Assembly: GCF_002005205.3 (NCBI RefSeq)
Contig: NZ_CP019701.2
Coordinates: 1,054,001 to 1,118,000, forward strand
Origin: Rhizobium rhizogenes
Lineage (GTDB): Bacteria; Pseudomonadota; Alphaproteobacteria; Rhizobiales; Rhizobiaceae
Length of the DNA stretch: 64,000 bases
Direction of reading: 5' to 3'
The stretch's first letter is position 1. The number at the start of each line of letters is the position of its first letter. The position numbers were made by a program, and so were the translations under genes. The notes beneath the pieces are model-generated. The model was not told the origin of the DNA, searched no databases, and saw only the letters and a list, made by a program, of their open reading frames with translations. Below, piece after piece: positions 18,964-29,508 of the stretch.

Positions 18964-19808
18964 TGAGCGTTACGAACAATCTCAAAGTCATTGCCGGCGA
19001 CGGCGCCAGCAAAGTTTCTTTCTCCAACAGCGAGCGCTTTTCGCTGATTGCCGGCCCGTGCCAGATGGAAAGCCGCGAACATGCATTCATGATCGCCGGC
19101 GTCCTGAAGGAGCTTTGTGACAAACTTGGAATCGGGCTTGTCTATAAATCCTCCTTCGACAAGGCGAACCGTACCTCGCTTTCCGGCAAGCGCGGCATCG
19201 GCCTTGAGAACGCCATGCAGGTCTTCGCCGATCTCAAGAAGGAGTTCGGTTTTCCTGTCCTGACCGACATTCACACCGAAGAACAATGCGCCATCGTTTC
19301 CGAAGTGGTGGATGTCTTGCAGATCCCGGCCTTTCTCAGCCGTCAGACCGATCTTCTCGTTGCCGCCGCGAAAACCGGCCGCGTCATCAATGTCAAGAAG
19401 GGTCAGTTTCTGGCCCCCTGGGACATGAAGAATGTTCTGGCCAAGCTGAACGACAGCGGTAATCCGAATGTGCTTCTGTGCGAGCGTGGGGCCTCCTTCG
19501 GTTACAATACGCTGGTCTCCGACATGCGCTCACTGCCGATCATGGCCTCGCTTGGTGCGCCCGTCGTCTTCGACGCCACCCATTCCGTGCAGCAGCCGGG
19601 CGGGCAGGGCGGTTCCACCGGTGGCCAGCGCGAATTCGTCGAGACGCTGGCGCGCGCGGCCGTGGCCGTCGGCGTGGCCGGCCTCTTCATCGAGACCCAT
19701 GAGGACCCGGACAATGCGCCTTCCGACGGTCCCAACATGGTTCACCTGAAGGACATGCCGAAACTGCTCGAAAAGCTCCTGGCCTTCGACACCATCACCA
19801 AAGCCTGA
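18963..19808 (+). CDS. kdsA: 3-deoxy-8-phosphooctulonate (KDO-8-P) synthase
   Basis: Condenses phosphoenolpyruvate with arabinose 5-phosphate to make KDO-8-phosphate, the inner-core sugar of lipopolysaccharide. The TIM-barrel signature is intact: [13 protein letters not shown] (about 31-43), [11 protein letters not shown] (about 62-72), [15 protein letters not shown] (about 175) and the [12 protein letters not shown] segment (about 205). Length 281 aa is normal. It is coupled to the VOC gene upstream and followed after 136 bp by eno, which makes its substrate phosphoenolpyruvate. Confidence 0.97.
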   Translation: MSVTNNLKVIAGDGASKVSFSNSERFSLIAGPCQMESREHAFMIAGVLKELCDKLGIGLVYKSSFDKANRTSLSGKRGIGLENAMQVFADLKKEFGFPVLTDIHTEEQCAIVSEVVDVLQIPAFLSRQTDLLVAAAKTGRVINVKKGQFLAPWDMKNVLAKLNDSGNPNVLLCERGASFGYNTLVSDMRSLPIMASLGAPVVFDATHSVQQPGGQGGSTGGQREFVETLARAAVAVGVAGLFIETHEDPDNAPSDGPNMVHLKDMPKLLEKLLAFDTITKA

Positions 19809-19843
19809 AGAACCGGCGCGGTTCGTGCCAATCGATTTTAAAT

Positions 19844-19871
19844 GGCGGGCGCTCCGTTTCTGCCGCCCGCC
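19844..19871 (+). terminator. Hairpin between kdsA and eno
   Basis: GGCGGGCG pairs with CGCCCGCC (8-bp perfect stem, 12-base loop) 35 bp after the kdsA stop. The following sequence is only mildly T-rich (GTCATTGTAATTTC), so it is a possible but not certain terminator. Confidence 0.45.
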
Positions 19872-19881
19872 GTCATTGTAA

Positions 19882-21219
<1,338 letters not shown>

Positions 21220-21241
21220 TTCGCGTCTGGTTTTACGATGC

Positions 21242-21262
21242 AGCCCGCCGCTTTGGCGGGCT
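21242..21262 (+). terminator. eno terminator, proximal
   Basis: AGCCCGCC pairs with GGCGGGCT over a 5-base loop (GCTTT), 22 bp after the eno stop, followed by CATTTC. The stem is strong and the T-tract weak. Confidence 0.6.
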
Positions 21263-21294
21263 CATTTCAGGGGTGAGCGGTATCATCCGCACTC

Positions 21295-21406
21295 CGTCAC
21301 CCCGGACTTGATCCGGGGTCCAGCGTGATCAAGTCCTTGATCGCGGGAGACTCTTTCACGGCGCAGACGCGCCGTGGCTGGATGCCGGATCAAGTCCGGC
21401 ATGACG
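21295..21406. repeat. RIME-like intergenic palindromic repeat, copy A
   Basis: A 112-bp element whose ends are inverted copies of each other: CGTCACCCCGGACTTGATCC at the left and the complement of CGTCATGCCGGACTTGATCC at the right, each also forming its own hairpin and ending at TCCAGC. The middle carries GGGAGACTCTTTCA and a short CGCAGACGCG-type hairpin. It shares architecture and much sequence with copy B at 29509-29622. Such elements are known in Rhizobiaceae as RIME; the assignment is from pattern, not a search. Confidence 0.75.
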
Positions 21407-21434
21407 AGGTTTCTTCTGGCGTCGTCACCGTTCT

Positions 21435-21459
21435 AAGCCCGCCTCCCTGCGGGCTTTTT
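21435..21459 (+). terminator. Intrinsic terminator, distal to eno
   Basis: AAGCCCGC pairs with GCGGGCTT over a short CTCCCT-type loop and is followed by five T residues. It is the textbook terminator of the eno region but lies about 215 bp past the stop, beyond the repeat element. The 340-bp gap from eno to the FtsB-like gene holds this, the proximal hairpin and the repeat, and no gene. Confidence 0.75.
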
Positions 21460-21558
21460 CATGCCCATTTGCCGATTGGAATTTAAGGTCAACGGATAGT
21501 TAAACAATCCGGCTTAGTCTTCAGACTCACGTTATGCGTTTTAAGGCTTCTCTGCGGC

Positions 21559-21876
21559 ATGTGGACCAGACATCATAAAAAGAGACGATTCGGCCGTTTG
21601 ATCGTTCCGGCCATCACGATCGCTTTTCTTTCCTATTTCGGGTATCATTCCATCCATGGCGACTTCGGCCTTCAGGCGACGGAGCGGCTGGAGCGCCAGC
21701 GTCTTGCCCGCACTGCGGAGCTTGCAAAGCTGACGCAGGCGCGCACGGCACTGGAACGGCAGGTGGAATTGTTGAGTGACGGTTCGCTGGAGCGGGACAT
21801 GATCGATGAGATTTCCCGTTACCAGCTGAATATGTCGCGTACGGACGAAATCGTCATCATGAACACATATTTCTAA
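21559..21876 (+). CDS. FtsB/DivIC-family septum formation initiator
   Basis: Small bitopic membrane protein of 105 aa. A basic N-terminus (RTRHHKKRR-like, 2-10) precedes one membrane helix (about 14-32) and then a coiled coil (about 42-75, rich in Leu, Glu and Arg). The C-terminal ERDMIDEISRYQLNMSRTDEIV segment is typical of the family. FtsB bridges FtsL and FtsQ in the divisome. In rhizobia a gene of this type commonly sits between eno and pdhA, as here. It is named only at family level because DivIC-like proteins are poorly conserved. Confidence 0.8.
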   Translation: MWTRHHKKRRFGRLIVPAITIAFLSYFGYHSIHGDFGLQATERLERQRLARTAELAKLTQARTALERQVELLSDGSLERDMIDEISRYQLNMSRTDEIVIMNTYF

Positions 21877-21969
21877 TTAACCGAAATCAGGTTAATTTAA
21901 CATTTGTGATTTATTCACAGCATCTTAGCGTGAATATGTGCCATGCGTTTAAAGCATTGCTGCATGGCA
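21876..21969. promoter_or_regulatory. Cluster of inverted repeats upstream of pdhA
   Basis: Three symmetric elements lie in the 153-bp gap before the pyruvate dehydrogenase operon: ATTAACC/GGTTAAT at 21876-21896; TGTGA/TCACA separated by 5 bp at 21905-21919; and TGCCATGC/GCATGGCA at 21939-21969. The DNA is AT-rich compared with its surroundings and probably holds the operon promoter. Which factor binds is unknown. Confidence 0.4.
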
Positions 21970-22029
21970 TTTTCTTGCATATGGTACGCGCCACTCTATC
22001 CATTCAAACGGCAACTCAGGGAGGGATGA

Positions 22030-23073
22030 ATGGCGCCGCGAAAACCAGCGACCGTATCCGGCCGCAAGACAACGGCAAAGTCCGCAACCGAATTCACCGG
22101 CAAGAACAGCCCGGACTTCTCGAAGGAAGAAGAGCTTCACGCCTATCGTGAAATGCTTCTGATCCGCCGTTTCGAAGAAAAGGCCGGCCAGCTCTATGGC
22201 ATGGGCTTCATCGGTGGTTTCTGTCACCTCTATATCGGTCAGGAAGCTGTCGTCGTCGGCATGCAGATGTCGCAGAAGGAAGGTGATCAGGTCATCACCG
22301 CTTACCGCGACCACGGCCATATGCTCGCACTCGGCATGAGCGCCCGCGGCGTCATGGCCGAATTGACCGGCCGCAAGGGCGGTCTGTCGAAGGGCAAGGG
22401 CGGCTCGATGCACATGTTCTCCAAGGAGAAACATTTCTACGGCGGCCACGGCATCGTCGGTGCGCAGGTCTCGCTCGGCACCGGTCTTGCCTTCGCCAAC
22501 CGCTATCGCGGCAACGACAATGTCTCCGTGACCTATTTCGGTGACGGCGCCGCCAACCAGGGCCAGGTCTACGAGAGCTTCAACATGGCTGCTCTCTGGA
22601 AACTGCCAATCATCTATATCGTTGAAAACAATCGTTATGCGATGGGCACCTCGACCGCCCGCGCCACCGCCCAGTCGAACTACTCGCTGCGCGGCCAGTC
22701 CTTCGGCATCCCCGGCATCCAGGTGGATGGTATGGATGTGCGCGCCGTCAAGGCCGCCGCCGATCAGGCGCTGGAACATTGCCGTTCCGGCAAGGGTCCG
22801 ATCATTCTGGAAATGCTGACCTACCGTTATCGCGGTCACTCCATGTCCGACCCGGCGAAATACCGTTCCAAGGACGAAGTGCAGAAGATGCGCTCCGAAC
22901 ATGACCCGATCGAGCAGGTCAAGGCACGGCTTCTGGAGCAGGGCTGGGCAAGCGAAGACGAATTGAAGGCCATCGACAAGGATGTCCGCGATATCGTCGC
23001 CGACAGCGCCGACTTCGCCCAGAACGACCCCGAGCCGGATGCATCCGAGCTCTACACCGACATTCTGCTCTGA
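22030..23073 (+). CDS. pdhA: Pyruvate dehydrogenase E1 component, alpha subunit
   Basis: With PdhB it forms the heterotetrameric thiamine-diphosphate enzyme that decarboxylates pyruvate and loads acetyl groups onto lipoyl domains. The ThDP and magnesium motif [23 protein letters not shown] is seen near 173-195, and the phosphorylation-loop-like [16 protein letters not shown] near 263-278. An Ala/Lys/Thr-rich tail of about 30 residues precedes the catalytic domain. Length 347 aa is typical of rhizobia. The start follows AGGGAGGG. It is the first gene of pdhA-pdhB-pdhC-esterase-lpdA. Confidence 0.97.
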   Translation: MAPRKPATVSGRKTTAKSATEFTGKNSPDFSKEEELHAYREMLLIRRFEEKAGQLYGMGFIGGFCHLYIGQEAVVVGMQMSQKEGDQVITAYRDHGHMLALGMSARGVMAELTGRKGGLSKGKGGSMHMFSKEKHFYGGHGIVGAQVSLGTGLAFANRYRGNDNVSVTYFGDGAANQGQVYESFNMAALWKLPIIYIVENNRYAMGTSTARATAQSNYSLRGQSFGIPGIQVDGMDVRAVKAAADQALEHCRSGKGPIILEMLTYRYRGHSMSDPAKYRSKDEVQKMRSEHDPIEQVKARLLEQGWASEDELKAIDKDVRDIVADSADFAQNDPEPDASELYTDILL

Positions 23074-23090
23074 TCGGGAAAGGGAAAACC

Positions 23091-24500
23091 ATGCCTGTAG
23101 AAATTCTTATGCCCGCCCTTTCCCCGACCATGGAGGAAGGCACGCTTTCCAAATGGCTTAAACAGGAAGGCGACAAGGTCACCTCCGGCGACGTGATTGC
23201 CGAGATCGAAACCGACAAGGCGACCATGGAAGTGGAAGCCGTGGATGAAGGCGTCATCGGCAAGCTGCTGATCGATGCCGGCACTGAAGGCGTCAAGGTC
23301 AATACGCCGATTGCCGTGCTTATTCAGGAAGGCGAAAGCGCCGACGACATTTCCGCTTCCGCGCCGAAGGCTGAAGCCGCAAATTCCGGTTCTGATGCCG
23401 CCGGCGGCAAGACCCGTGAAGCGACCGAGGAGCCGAGCGCTGCCAAGGAAGCCGCCAAGGTTCCTGCAGCCCCGAAGATCGAAGTCGCCGCCGATCCGGA
23501 TATTCCCGAAGGCACGGAAATGGTGATGACGACGGTGCGTGAAGCGCTGCGCGACGCCATGGCCGAAGAAATGCGCGCCGACGAAAAAGTTTTCGTCATG
23601 GGTGAAGAAGTCGCCGAATATCAGGGCGCCTACAAGATCACGCAAGGGTTGCTGCAGGAATTCGGCGAGCGCCGCGTCATCGACACCCCGATCACCGAGC
23701 ATGGTTTTGCCGGTATCGGCGTCGGCGCGGCCATGACTGGCCTGCGACCCATCGTCGAATTCATGACCTTCAACTTCGCCATGCAGGCGATCGACCAGAT
23801 CGTCAACTCGGCGGCCAAGACGCTTTATATGTCGGGTGGCCAGATGGGCGCTCCGATGGTGTTCCGCGGTCCCTCGGGCGCTGCTGCCCGCGTCGGTGCA
23901 CAGCATTCGCAATGTTACGCCGCATGGTACAGCCATATTCCGGGCCTCAAGGTCGTCATGCCCTATACGGCAGCCGACGCTAAGGGCCTGCTCAAGGCGG
24001 CCATCCGCGATCCGAACCCGGTCATTTTCCTGGAAAATGAAATTCTCTACGGCCAGAGCTTCGAAGTGCCGAAGCTCGATGATTTCGTGCTGCCGATCGG
24101 CAAGGCACGCATTCACCGCAAGGGCAAGGATGCGACCATCGTTTCCTTCGGCATCGGCATGACCTACGCGATCAAGGCGGTTGCGGAACTCGAAAAGCTC
24201 GGCATCGATGTCGAACTGATCGACCTGCGCACCATTCGTCCGATGGATCTGCCCACGGTTATCGAATCGGTCAAGAAGACCGGCCGTCTGGTCACGGTGG
24301 AGGAAGGCTTCCCGCAGTCATCGGTCGGTGACTTCATTGCCAACCAGGTCATGCGCGCCGCTTTCGATTATCTCGATGCGCCGATCCTGACGATCGCCGG
24401 CAAGGATGTTCCGATGCCTTACGCGGCAAACCTCGAAAAGCTGGCTCTGCCGAACGTCGATGAAGTCGTTCAGGCCGTCAAAACCGTCTGCTACAAGTAA
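23091..24500 (+). CDS. pdhB: Pyruvate dehydrogenase E1 beta subunit with N-terminal lipoyl domain
   Basis: The E1-beta subunit completes the thiamine-diphosphate active site with PdhA. It is 469 aa, about 140 longer than a bare beta subunit, because it begins with a lipoyl domain (1-80) whose modified lysine is Lys43 in [11 protein letters not shown]. An Ala/Glu/Lys-rich linker (about 85-135) leads to the transketolase-like domain ([18 protein letters not shown], then [16 protein letters not shown]) and the C-terminal transketolase domain. The lipoyl domain nearly repeats that of PdhC at the DNA level (23099-23250 versus 24523-24674). This fusion is known in alphaproteobacteria. Confidence 0.96.
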   Translation: MPVEILMPALSPTMEEGTLSKWLKQEGDKVTSGDVIAEIETDKATMEVEAVDEGVIGKLLIDAGTEGVKVNTPIAVLIQEGESADDISASAPKAEAANSGSDAAGGKTREATEEPSAAKEAAKVPAAPKIEVAADPDIPEGTEMVMTTVREALRDAMAEEMRADEKVFVMGEEVAEYQGAYKITQGLLQEFGERRVIDTPITEHGFAGIGVGAAMTGLRPIVEFMTFNFAMQAIDQIVNSAAKTLYMSGGQMGAPMVFRGPSGAAARVGAQHSQCYAAWYSHIPGLKVVMPYTAADAKGLLKAAIRDPNPVIFLENEILYGQSFEVPKLDDFVLPIGKARIHRKGKDATIVSFGIGMTYAIKAVAELEKLGIDVELIDLRTIRPMDLPTVIESVKKTGRLVTVEEGFPQSSVGDFIANQVMRAAFDYLDAPILTIAGKDVPMPYAANLEKLALPNVDEVVQAVKTVCYK

Positions 24501-24514
24501 GGGGAGGCGTTTCG

Positions 24515-25873
24515 ATGCCGATAAACATCACCATGCCTGCCCTTTCCCCGACGATGGAAGAGGGCAATCTGGCCAAGTGGCTGGTCAAGGAAGGCGACAA
24601 GGTCGCACCCGGTGACGTGATCGCCGAGATCGAGACCGACAAGGCGACCATGGAAGTGGAAGCCGTGGACGAAGGCACGGTTGCCAAGCTGGTCGTTCCG
24701 GCCGGCACCGAAGCCGTCAAGGTCAACGCCCTGATCGCCATCCTCGCCGCCGATGGCGAGGATGTGGCCGAGGCGGCAAAGGGCGGCGCTGCCGCTCCCG
24801 CCAAGGCCGAGGCTCCGAAGCAGGAAGCTGCAAAGGCCGAAGCGCCGAAGGAAGAATCTGCCCCGGCCAAGGCTGAAAAGCCGGCCGCCGATCAGGCTGC
24901 CGCATCTTCCACGCCGGCTCCGGTCGCAAAGTCCGGCGAGCGCATCTTCGCTTCGCCGCTTGCTCGCCGTCTCGCCAAGGAAGCCGGTCTCGACCTCTCG
25001 GCCGTTTCCGGTTCCGGCCCGCATGGCCGTATCGTCAAGACCGACGTGGAAAAGGCTGCCGCTTCCGGTGGTGCGAAGGCCGCACCAGCTGCTGCTGCAT
25101 CCGCAGGCGCACCGGCTCCGGCTCTCGCCAAAGGTCAGTCGGACGAAGCCGTCCTCAAGCTGTTCGAACAGGGCTCCTACGAGCTTGTGCCGCATGACGG
25201 CATGCGCAAGGTCATCGCCAAGCGTCTGGTTGAATCCAAGCAGACGGTTCCGCACTTCTACGTCTCCGTGGATTGCGAACTGGACACGCTTCTGGCGCTG
25301 CGCGCCCAGCTCAACGCTGCCGCTCCCGAAAAGGACGGCAAGCCCGCTTACAAGCTGTCGGTCAACGACATGGTCATCAAGGCGCTGGCTCTTGCCCTGC
25401 GTGATGTGCCTGACGCCAACGTCTCCTGGACGGAAAGCGCCATGGTCAAGCACAAGCACTCGGATGTCGGCGTTGCCGTTTCCATCCCGGGTGGCCTGAT
25501 CACGCCGATCATCCGCAAGGCGGAAGAAAAGTCGCTCTCCACCATCTCCAACGAGATGAAGGACTACGGCAAGCGCGCGAAAGAGCGCAAGCTGAAGCCC
25601 GAGGAGTATCAGGGCGGCACGACCGCCGTGTCCAACATGGGCATGATGGGCGTCAAGAGCTTTTCCGCCGTTATCAACCCGCCGCATGCCACCATCCTGG
25701 CGGTCGGCGCGGGCGAACAGCGGGCTGTCGTGAAGAACGGCGAGATCAAGATCGCCAACGTCATGACGGTCACGCTCTCCACCGACCACCGCTGCGTCGA
25801 TGGCGCGCTCGGAGCCGAGCTGATCGGCGCCTTCAAGCGCTACATCGAAAACCCGATGGGCATGCTGGTTTGA
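24515..25873 (+). CDS. pdhC: Pyruvate dehydrogenase E2, dihydrolipoamide acetyltransferase
   Basis: Core of the complex, moving acetyl from lipoyl groups to CoA. Domain order: one lipoyl domain (1-80, Lys43), an Ala/Pro/Lys linker, a peripheral-subunit-binding domain (about 145-181, [20 protein letters not shown]), a second linker, and the catalytic acyltransferase domain (about 220-452) with HRCVDG at 425-430 as the active-site motif. It starts 14 bp after pdhB with a GGGGAGG site. Length 452 aa is typical of a single-lipoyl alphaproteobacterial E2. Confidence 0.97.
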   Translation: MPINITMPALSPTMEEGNLAKWLVKEGDKVAPGDVIAEIETDKATMEVEAVDEGTVAKLVVPAGTEAVKVNALIAILAADGEDVAEAAKGGAAAPAKAEAPKQEAAKAEAPKEESAPAKAEKPAADQAAASSTPAPVAKSGERIFASPLARRLAKEAGLDLSAVSGSGPHGRIVKTDVEKAAASGGAKAAPAAAASAGAPAPALAKGQSDEAVLKLFEQGSYELVPHDGMRKVIAKRLVESKQTVPHFYVSVDCELDTLLALRAQLNAAAPEKDGKPAYKLSVNDMVIKALALALRDVPDANVSWTESAMVKHKHSDVGVAVSIPGGLITPIIRKAEEKSLSTISNEMKDYGKRAKERKLKPEEYQGGTTAVSNMGMMGVKSFSAVINPPHATILAVGAGEQRAVVKNGEIKIANVMTVTLSTDHRCVDGALGAELIGAFKRYIENPMGMLV

Positions 25874-25885
25874 TCGGAGCGTGAC

Positions 25886-26530
25886 ATGGTGAAGTCGGTC
25901 CTCTGCTTTGGCGATTCCCTGACCTGGGGCTCGAATGCGGAAACGGGTGGCCGGCACAGCCATGACGATCTTTGGCCGAGCGTCTTGCAAAAGGCGCTCG
26001 GGCCTGACGTGCATGTGATCCACGAAGGGCTGGGCGGTCGCACCACCGCCTATGACGACCACACCGCCGATTGTGACCGCAATGGCGCCCGATTGCTGCC
26101 GACGCTGCTGCACAGCCACGCGCCGCTGGATCTGGTCATCATCATGCTCGGCACCAACGACATGAAACCGGCGATCCATGGTTCGGCCATTGTCGCCATG
26201 AAGGGTGTCGAGCGACTGGTGAAACTCACGCGCAACCACGTCTGGCAGGTGCCGGACTGGGAAGCGCCTGACGTTCTGATCGTCGCGCCGCCACAATTAT
26301 GCGAAACGGCCAATCCGTTCATGGGCGCGATCTTTCGTGATGCTATCGATGAATCGGCGATGCTGGCTTCCGTTTACCGGGACCTTGCCGACGACCTCGA
26401 TTGCGGATTTTTCGATGCCGGGTCTGTTGCCCGAACGACGCCGGTGGACGGCGTTCATCTCGATGCTGAAAACACGCGGGCCATCGGGCGCGGGCTGGAG
26501 CCCGTTGTCCGCATGATGCTCGGACTTTGA
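25886..26530 (+). CDS. SGNH/GDSL-family hydrolase (arylesterase-like)
   Basis: A 214-aa serine hydrolase. Block I is GDSLTWGS with nucleophile Ser11, block III is MLGTNDMKP near 90, and block V is DGVHLDAEN near 188 with the catalytic Asp and His. No signal peptide is seen, so it is probably cytoplasmic. It closely resembles rhizobial arylesterases active on short acyl esters. It sits 12 bp after pdhC and 60 bp before lpdA, inside the pyruvate dehydrogenase operon. The physiological substrate is unknown. Confidence 0.88.
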   Translation: MVKSVLCFGDSLTWGSNAETGGRHSHDDLWPSVLQKALGPDVHVIHEGLGGRTTAYDDHTADCDRNGARLLPTLLHSHAPLDLVIIMLGTNDMKPAIHGSAIVAMKGVERLVKLTRNHVWQVPDWEAPDVLIVAPPQLCETANPFMGAIFRDAIDESAMLASVYRDLADDLDCGFFDAGSVARTTPVDGVHLDAENTRAIGRGLEPVVRMMLGL

Positions 26531-26590
26531 CACTCATTCTCGTTTCGGAGCGGTTTGCCGTCATCCGAATAAGACAAGGCAGGATTTCCA

Positions 26591-28036
26591 ATGGCTCAAT
26601 CTTATGACGTCATCATCATCGGTTCGGGACCGGGCGGTTATATTGCCGCGATCCGCGCAGCCCAGCTCGGCATGAAGGTTGCCGTTGTCGAGCGCGAGCA
26701 CCTTGCCGGCATCTGCTCCAACTGGGGCTGCATTCCCACCAAGGCCCTGCTGCGCACCGCCGATGTCATGCACACCGCCACTCATGCCAAGGATTACGGC
26801 CTGACGCTGGAAGGCTCGATCAAGCCGGACGTGAAGGCAATCGTCGCCCGCTCGCGCGGCATTGCCGCTCGCATGAACAACGGCGTCGGTTTCCTGTTCA
26901 AGAAGAACAAGGTCGATATCATCTGGGGTGAAGCCAGGATCACCAAGCCGGGTGAGATCGTCGTTGGCAAATCCACCAAGCCGGTGGTTCAGCCGCAGGG
27001 TCCGGTTCCGAAGAACACGCTGGGCGAGGGCACTTACACCGCCAAGCACATCATCGTCGCCACCGGCGCCCGCCCGCGCGCGCTGCCCGGCATAGAGCCG
27101 GATGGCAAGCTGATCTGGACATATTTCGAGGCGATGAAGCCGGAAGAGCTGCCGAAGTCGCTGCTGGTCATGGGCTCGGGCGCGATTGGCATCGAATTCG
27201 CCAGCTTCTACCGCACCATGGGCGTTGACGTCACCGTCGTCGAAATCATGAGCCAGGTCATGCCGGTCGAAGATGCGGAAATCTCCGCCTTCGCCAAGAA
27301 GCAGCTGGAAAAGCAGGGCATCAAGATTCATCTGGAAACCAAGGTTTCCAAGGTCGAGAAGGCTGCAAACTCCGTCACTGCGACGCTGGAGAAGAAGGAC
27401 GGTTCTTCCGAGAAGATCACCGCCGACCGGATGATTTCCGCCGTTGGCGTCGTGGCGAATGTCGAAGGCATCGGCCTTGAGGCCGTTGGCGTGAAGACCG
27501 ATCGCGGCTTCATCGTCATCGACGGTTACGGCAAGACCAACGTGCCTGGCATCTATGCCATCGGCGATGTTGCCGGCCCGCCACTGCTCGCCCACAAGGC
27601 CGAGCATGAGGCCGTCATCTGCGTCGAAAAGATCGCCGGTCTGCCGAATGTTCACCCGATGGACAAGCTCAAGATCCCCGGCTGCACCTATTGCAACCCG
27701 CAGGTCGCCTCGGTCGGCCTCACCGAAGCCAAGGCGAAGGAACAGGGCCGCGACATCCGCGTCGGCCGCTTCTCCTTTGCGGCAAACGGCAAGGCGGTCG
27801 CTCTTGGCGAAGATCAGGGCATGGTCAAGACCATCTTCGACAAGAAGACCGGTGAGCTGCTTGGCGCGCATATGGTTGGCGCGGAAGTCACCGAACTCAT
27901 TCAGGGCTTCGTCGTTGCCATGAATCTCGAGACGACCGAGGAAGATTTGATGCACACGATCTTCCCGCATCCGACCATTTCGGAATCGATGAAGGAAAGC
28001 GTGCTCGACGCCTATGGGCGTGTGCTGAACGCATAA
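26591..28036 (+). CDS. lpdA: Dihydrolipoamide dehydrogenase (E3)
   Basis: FAD-dependent disulfide oxidoreductase that reoxidises dihydrolipoyl groups and passes electrons to NAD. It has the N-terminal FAD motif GSGPGGYIAAIRAAQLG (about 11-27), the redox-active pair in ICSNWGCIP (Cys-x4-Cys, about 41-46), the NAD motif GSGAIGIEFASFY near 195, IYAIGDVAGPPLLAHKA near 318, and the C-terminal catalytic His-Glu pair in HPTISESMKE near 457. The CSNWGC form differs from the more common CLNVGC and resembles other rhizobial Pdh-linked E3 enzymes. The glycine cleavage genes at 54-59 kb lack their own E3, so this may serve both. Confidence 0.96.
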   Translation: MAQSYDVIIIGSGPGGYIAAIRAAQLGMKVAVVEREHLAGICSNWGCIPTKALLRTADVMHTATHAKDYGLTLEGSIKPDVKAIVARSRGIAARMNNGVGFLFKKNKVDIIWGEARITKPGEIVVGKSTKPVVQPQGPVPKNTLGEGTYTAKHIIVATGARPRALPGIEPDGKLIWTYFEAMKPEELPKSLLVMGSGAIGIEFASFYRTMGVDVTVVEIMSQVMPVEDAEISAFAKKQLEKQGIKIHLETKVSKVEKAANSVTATLEKKDGSSEKITADRMISAVGVVANVEGIGLEAVGVKTDRGFIVIDGYGKTNVPGIYAIGDVAGPPLLAHKAEHEAVICVEKIAGLPNVHPMDKLKIPGCTYCNPQVASVGLTEAKAKEQGRDIRVGRFSFAANGKAVALGEDQGMVKTIFDKKTGELLGAHMVGAEVTELIQGFVVAMNLETTEEDLMHTIFPHPTISESMKESVLDAYGRVLNA

Positions 28037-28049
28037 GTGCCGCGTGATG

Positions 28050-28074
28050 CCCGGCATTGTCTAACCTTGCCGGG
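28050..28074 (+). terminator. Hairpin after lpdA
   Basis: CCCGGCA pairs with TGCCGGG over an 11-base loop, 14 bp past the lpdA stop. No T-run follows, so termination is possible but may be partial, with read-through into the next small gene. Confidence 0.35.
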
Positions 28075-28132
28075 TGTCCCATATGTCTCAACGCCGGTTC
28101 CTCAAGGGAACTGTTCTTCAGGGAGCGTGGGA

Positions 28133-28381
28133 ATGGAAAGTGTAGGCTGGATTGCAGCAATCATCATCGGCGGTCTCGCCGGCTGGCTTGCGGGCAAGCT
28201 CATGGACATGCGCTTCGGCATCTTCATGAACATCATTCTCGGCATTGTCGGCTCGGTTGTCGCCGTCGCCGTCCTTCGCACCCTTGATGTCTTCGTGCAG
28301 GACAGCAGGCTCGGTTATTTCGTCACGTCTTTCCTCGGCGCCAGCCTTTTGCTGTTCCTGGCAAAGCTGGTACGGCGCTGA
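28133..28381 (+). CDS. GlsB/YeaQ/YmgE-family small membrane protein
   Basis: An 82-aa hydrophobic protein with three predicted helices (about 4-21, 28-47 and 58-78) and the glycine-rich GGLAGWLAGKLM and GIVGSVVAV motifs of the transglycosylase-associated/YeaQ family. The function is unknown; family members are often stress-induced. I chose the ATG at 28133, preceded by GGGAGCGTGG; the frame is open back to 28037 but those residues do not resemble the family. It lies between lpdA and lipA on the same strand. Confidence 0.8.
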   Translation: MESVGWIAAIIIGGLAGWLAGKLMDMRFGIFMNIILGIVGSVVAVAVLRTLDVFVQDSRLGYFVTSFLGASLLLFLAKLVRR

Positions 28382-28485
28382 AAATGCTTCGTGACCGGAA
28401 AGGGCTTACGCTTTTTCTGGAATTGTTCTAAAGCATCCGGCCAACAGGTGTTTAGATCGCCACAGGCGATGGAAGCAGGTTTTAA

Positions 28486-29457
28486 ATGGTCACTATTCTC
28501 GACAGAACGTCGTCCGACGAAAAGCGCATCCGCCACCCGGAAAAGGCGCATCGGCCCGATACCGAGGTCATGCGCAAGCCGGAATGGATCCGCGTCAAGG
28601 CGCCGACCTCCAAGGGCTATCACGAGACGCGCGAACTGGTGCGCAGCCACAAGCTGGTAACGGTGTGCGAGGAAGCCGGCTGTCCGAATATCGGCGAATG
28701 CTGGGACAAGAAACACGCGACCTTCATGATCATGGGTGAAATCTGCACCCGCGCCTGCGCCTTCTGCAACGTCGCGACCGGCAAGCCCAATCCGCTTGAC
28801 ATGGACGAGCCTGAGAATGTCGCCAAGGCCGTCAAGCAGATGGGCCTTTCCCACGTCGTCATCACCTCGGTGGACCGCGACGATCTCGCCGATGGCGGTG
28901 CTGAACATTTCGAGAAGGTCATCTGGGCGATCCGTGCTGCGTCTCCGACGACGACCATCGAAATCCTGACCCCTGACTTCCTGAAGAAGCCCGGTGCGCT
29001 GGAACGGGTCGTCGCCGCCAAGCCCGATGTCTTCAATCACAATATGGAAACCGTTCCAGGCAATTATCTGACGGTCCGGCCCGGTGCGCGCTATTTCCAT
29101 TCCGTGCGCCTCCTGCAGCGCGTCAAGGAACTGGACCCCACCATGTTCACCAAGTCGGGCATCATGGTTGGCCTCGGTGAAGAGCGTAACGAAGTGCTGC
29201 AGCTGATGGACGATCTGCGCAGCGCCGACGTGGACTTCCTGACTATCGGCCAGTACCTGCAGCCGACCCGCAAGCACCACAAGGTCGAGGCCTTCGTGAC
29301 GCCGGAAGAGTTCAAGTCCTACGAAACGGTCGCCTATACCAAGGGCTTCCTGATGGTGTCCTCCAGCCCGCTGACCCGTTCTTCCCACCATGCCGGCGAC
29401 GATTTTGAGCGCCTGCGTGCAGCCCGCGAGAAGAAGCTGCTGGCGGCTGCGGAGTAA
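28486..29457 (+). CDS. lipA: Lipoyl synthase
   Basis: Radical SAM enzyme that inserts two sulfur atoms into octanoyl groups on lipoyl domains. Both iron-sulfur clusters are visible: the auxiliary-cluster cysteines Cys61, Cys66, Cys72 ([12 protein letters not shown]) and the radical SAM set Cys87, Cys91, Cys94 (CTRACAFC). The conserved C-terminal serine ligand lies in the [15 protein letters not shown] segment. Length 323 aa is typical. Its position beside the Pdh operon fits: PdhB, PdhC and the GcvH at 57.3 kb are all expected substrates. Confidence 0.97.
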   Translation: MVTILDRTSSDEKRIRHPEKAHRPDTEVMRKPEWIRVKAPTSKGYHETRELVRSHKLVTVCEEAGCPNIGECWDKKHATFMIMGEICTRACAFCNVATGKPNPLDMDEPENVAKAVKQMGLSHVVITSVDRDDLADGGAEHFEKVIWAIRAASPTTTIEILTPDFLKKPGALERVVAAKPDVFNHNMETVPGNYLTVRPGARYFHSVRLLQRVKELDPTMFTKSGIMVGLGEERNEVLQLMDDLRSADVDFLTIGQYLQPTRKHHKVEAFVTPEEFKSYETVAYTKGFLMVSSSPLTRSSHHAGDDFERLRAAREKKLLAAAE

Positions 29458-29508
29458 GTAGGCGTTAGGACGATTGGATTGCGCCTACGTGGTGCAATCT
29501 ACCTACTC

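Noticed and set aside
21905..21919. CRP-like site TGTGATTTATTCACA
   Set aside because: Half-sites are 5 rather than 6 bp apart and CRP control of pdh is not established in this group. It is kept only as part of the repeat cluster.
28090..28132. EcfG-type promoter before the YeaQ-like gene
   Set aside because: GGAAC is present but lies within about 25 bp of the start, and CGTT is not found at the right distance.
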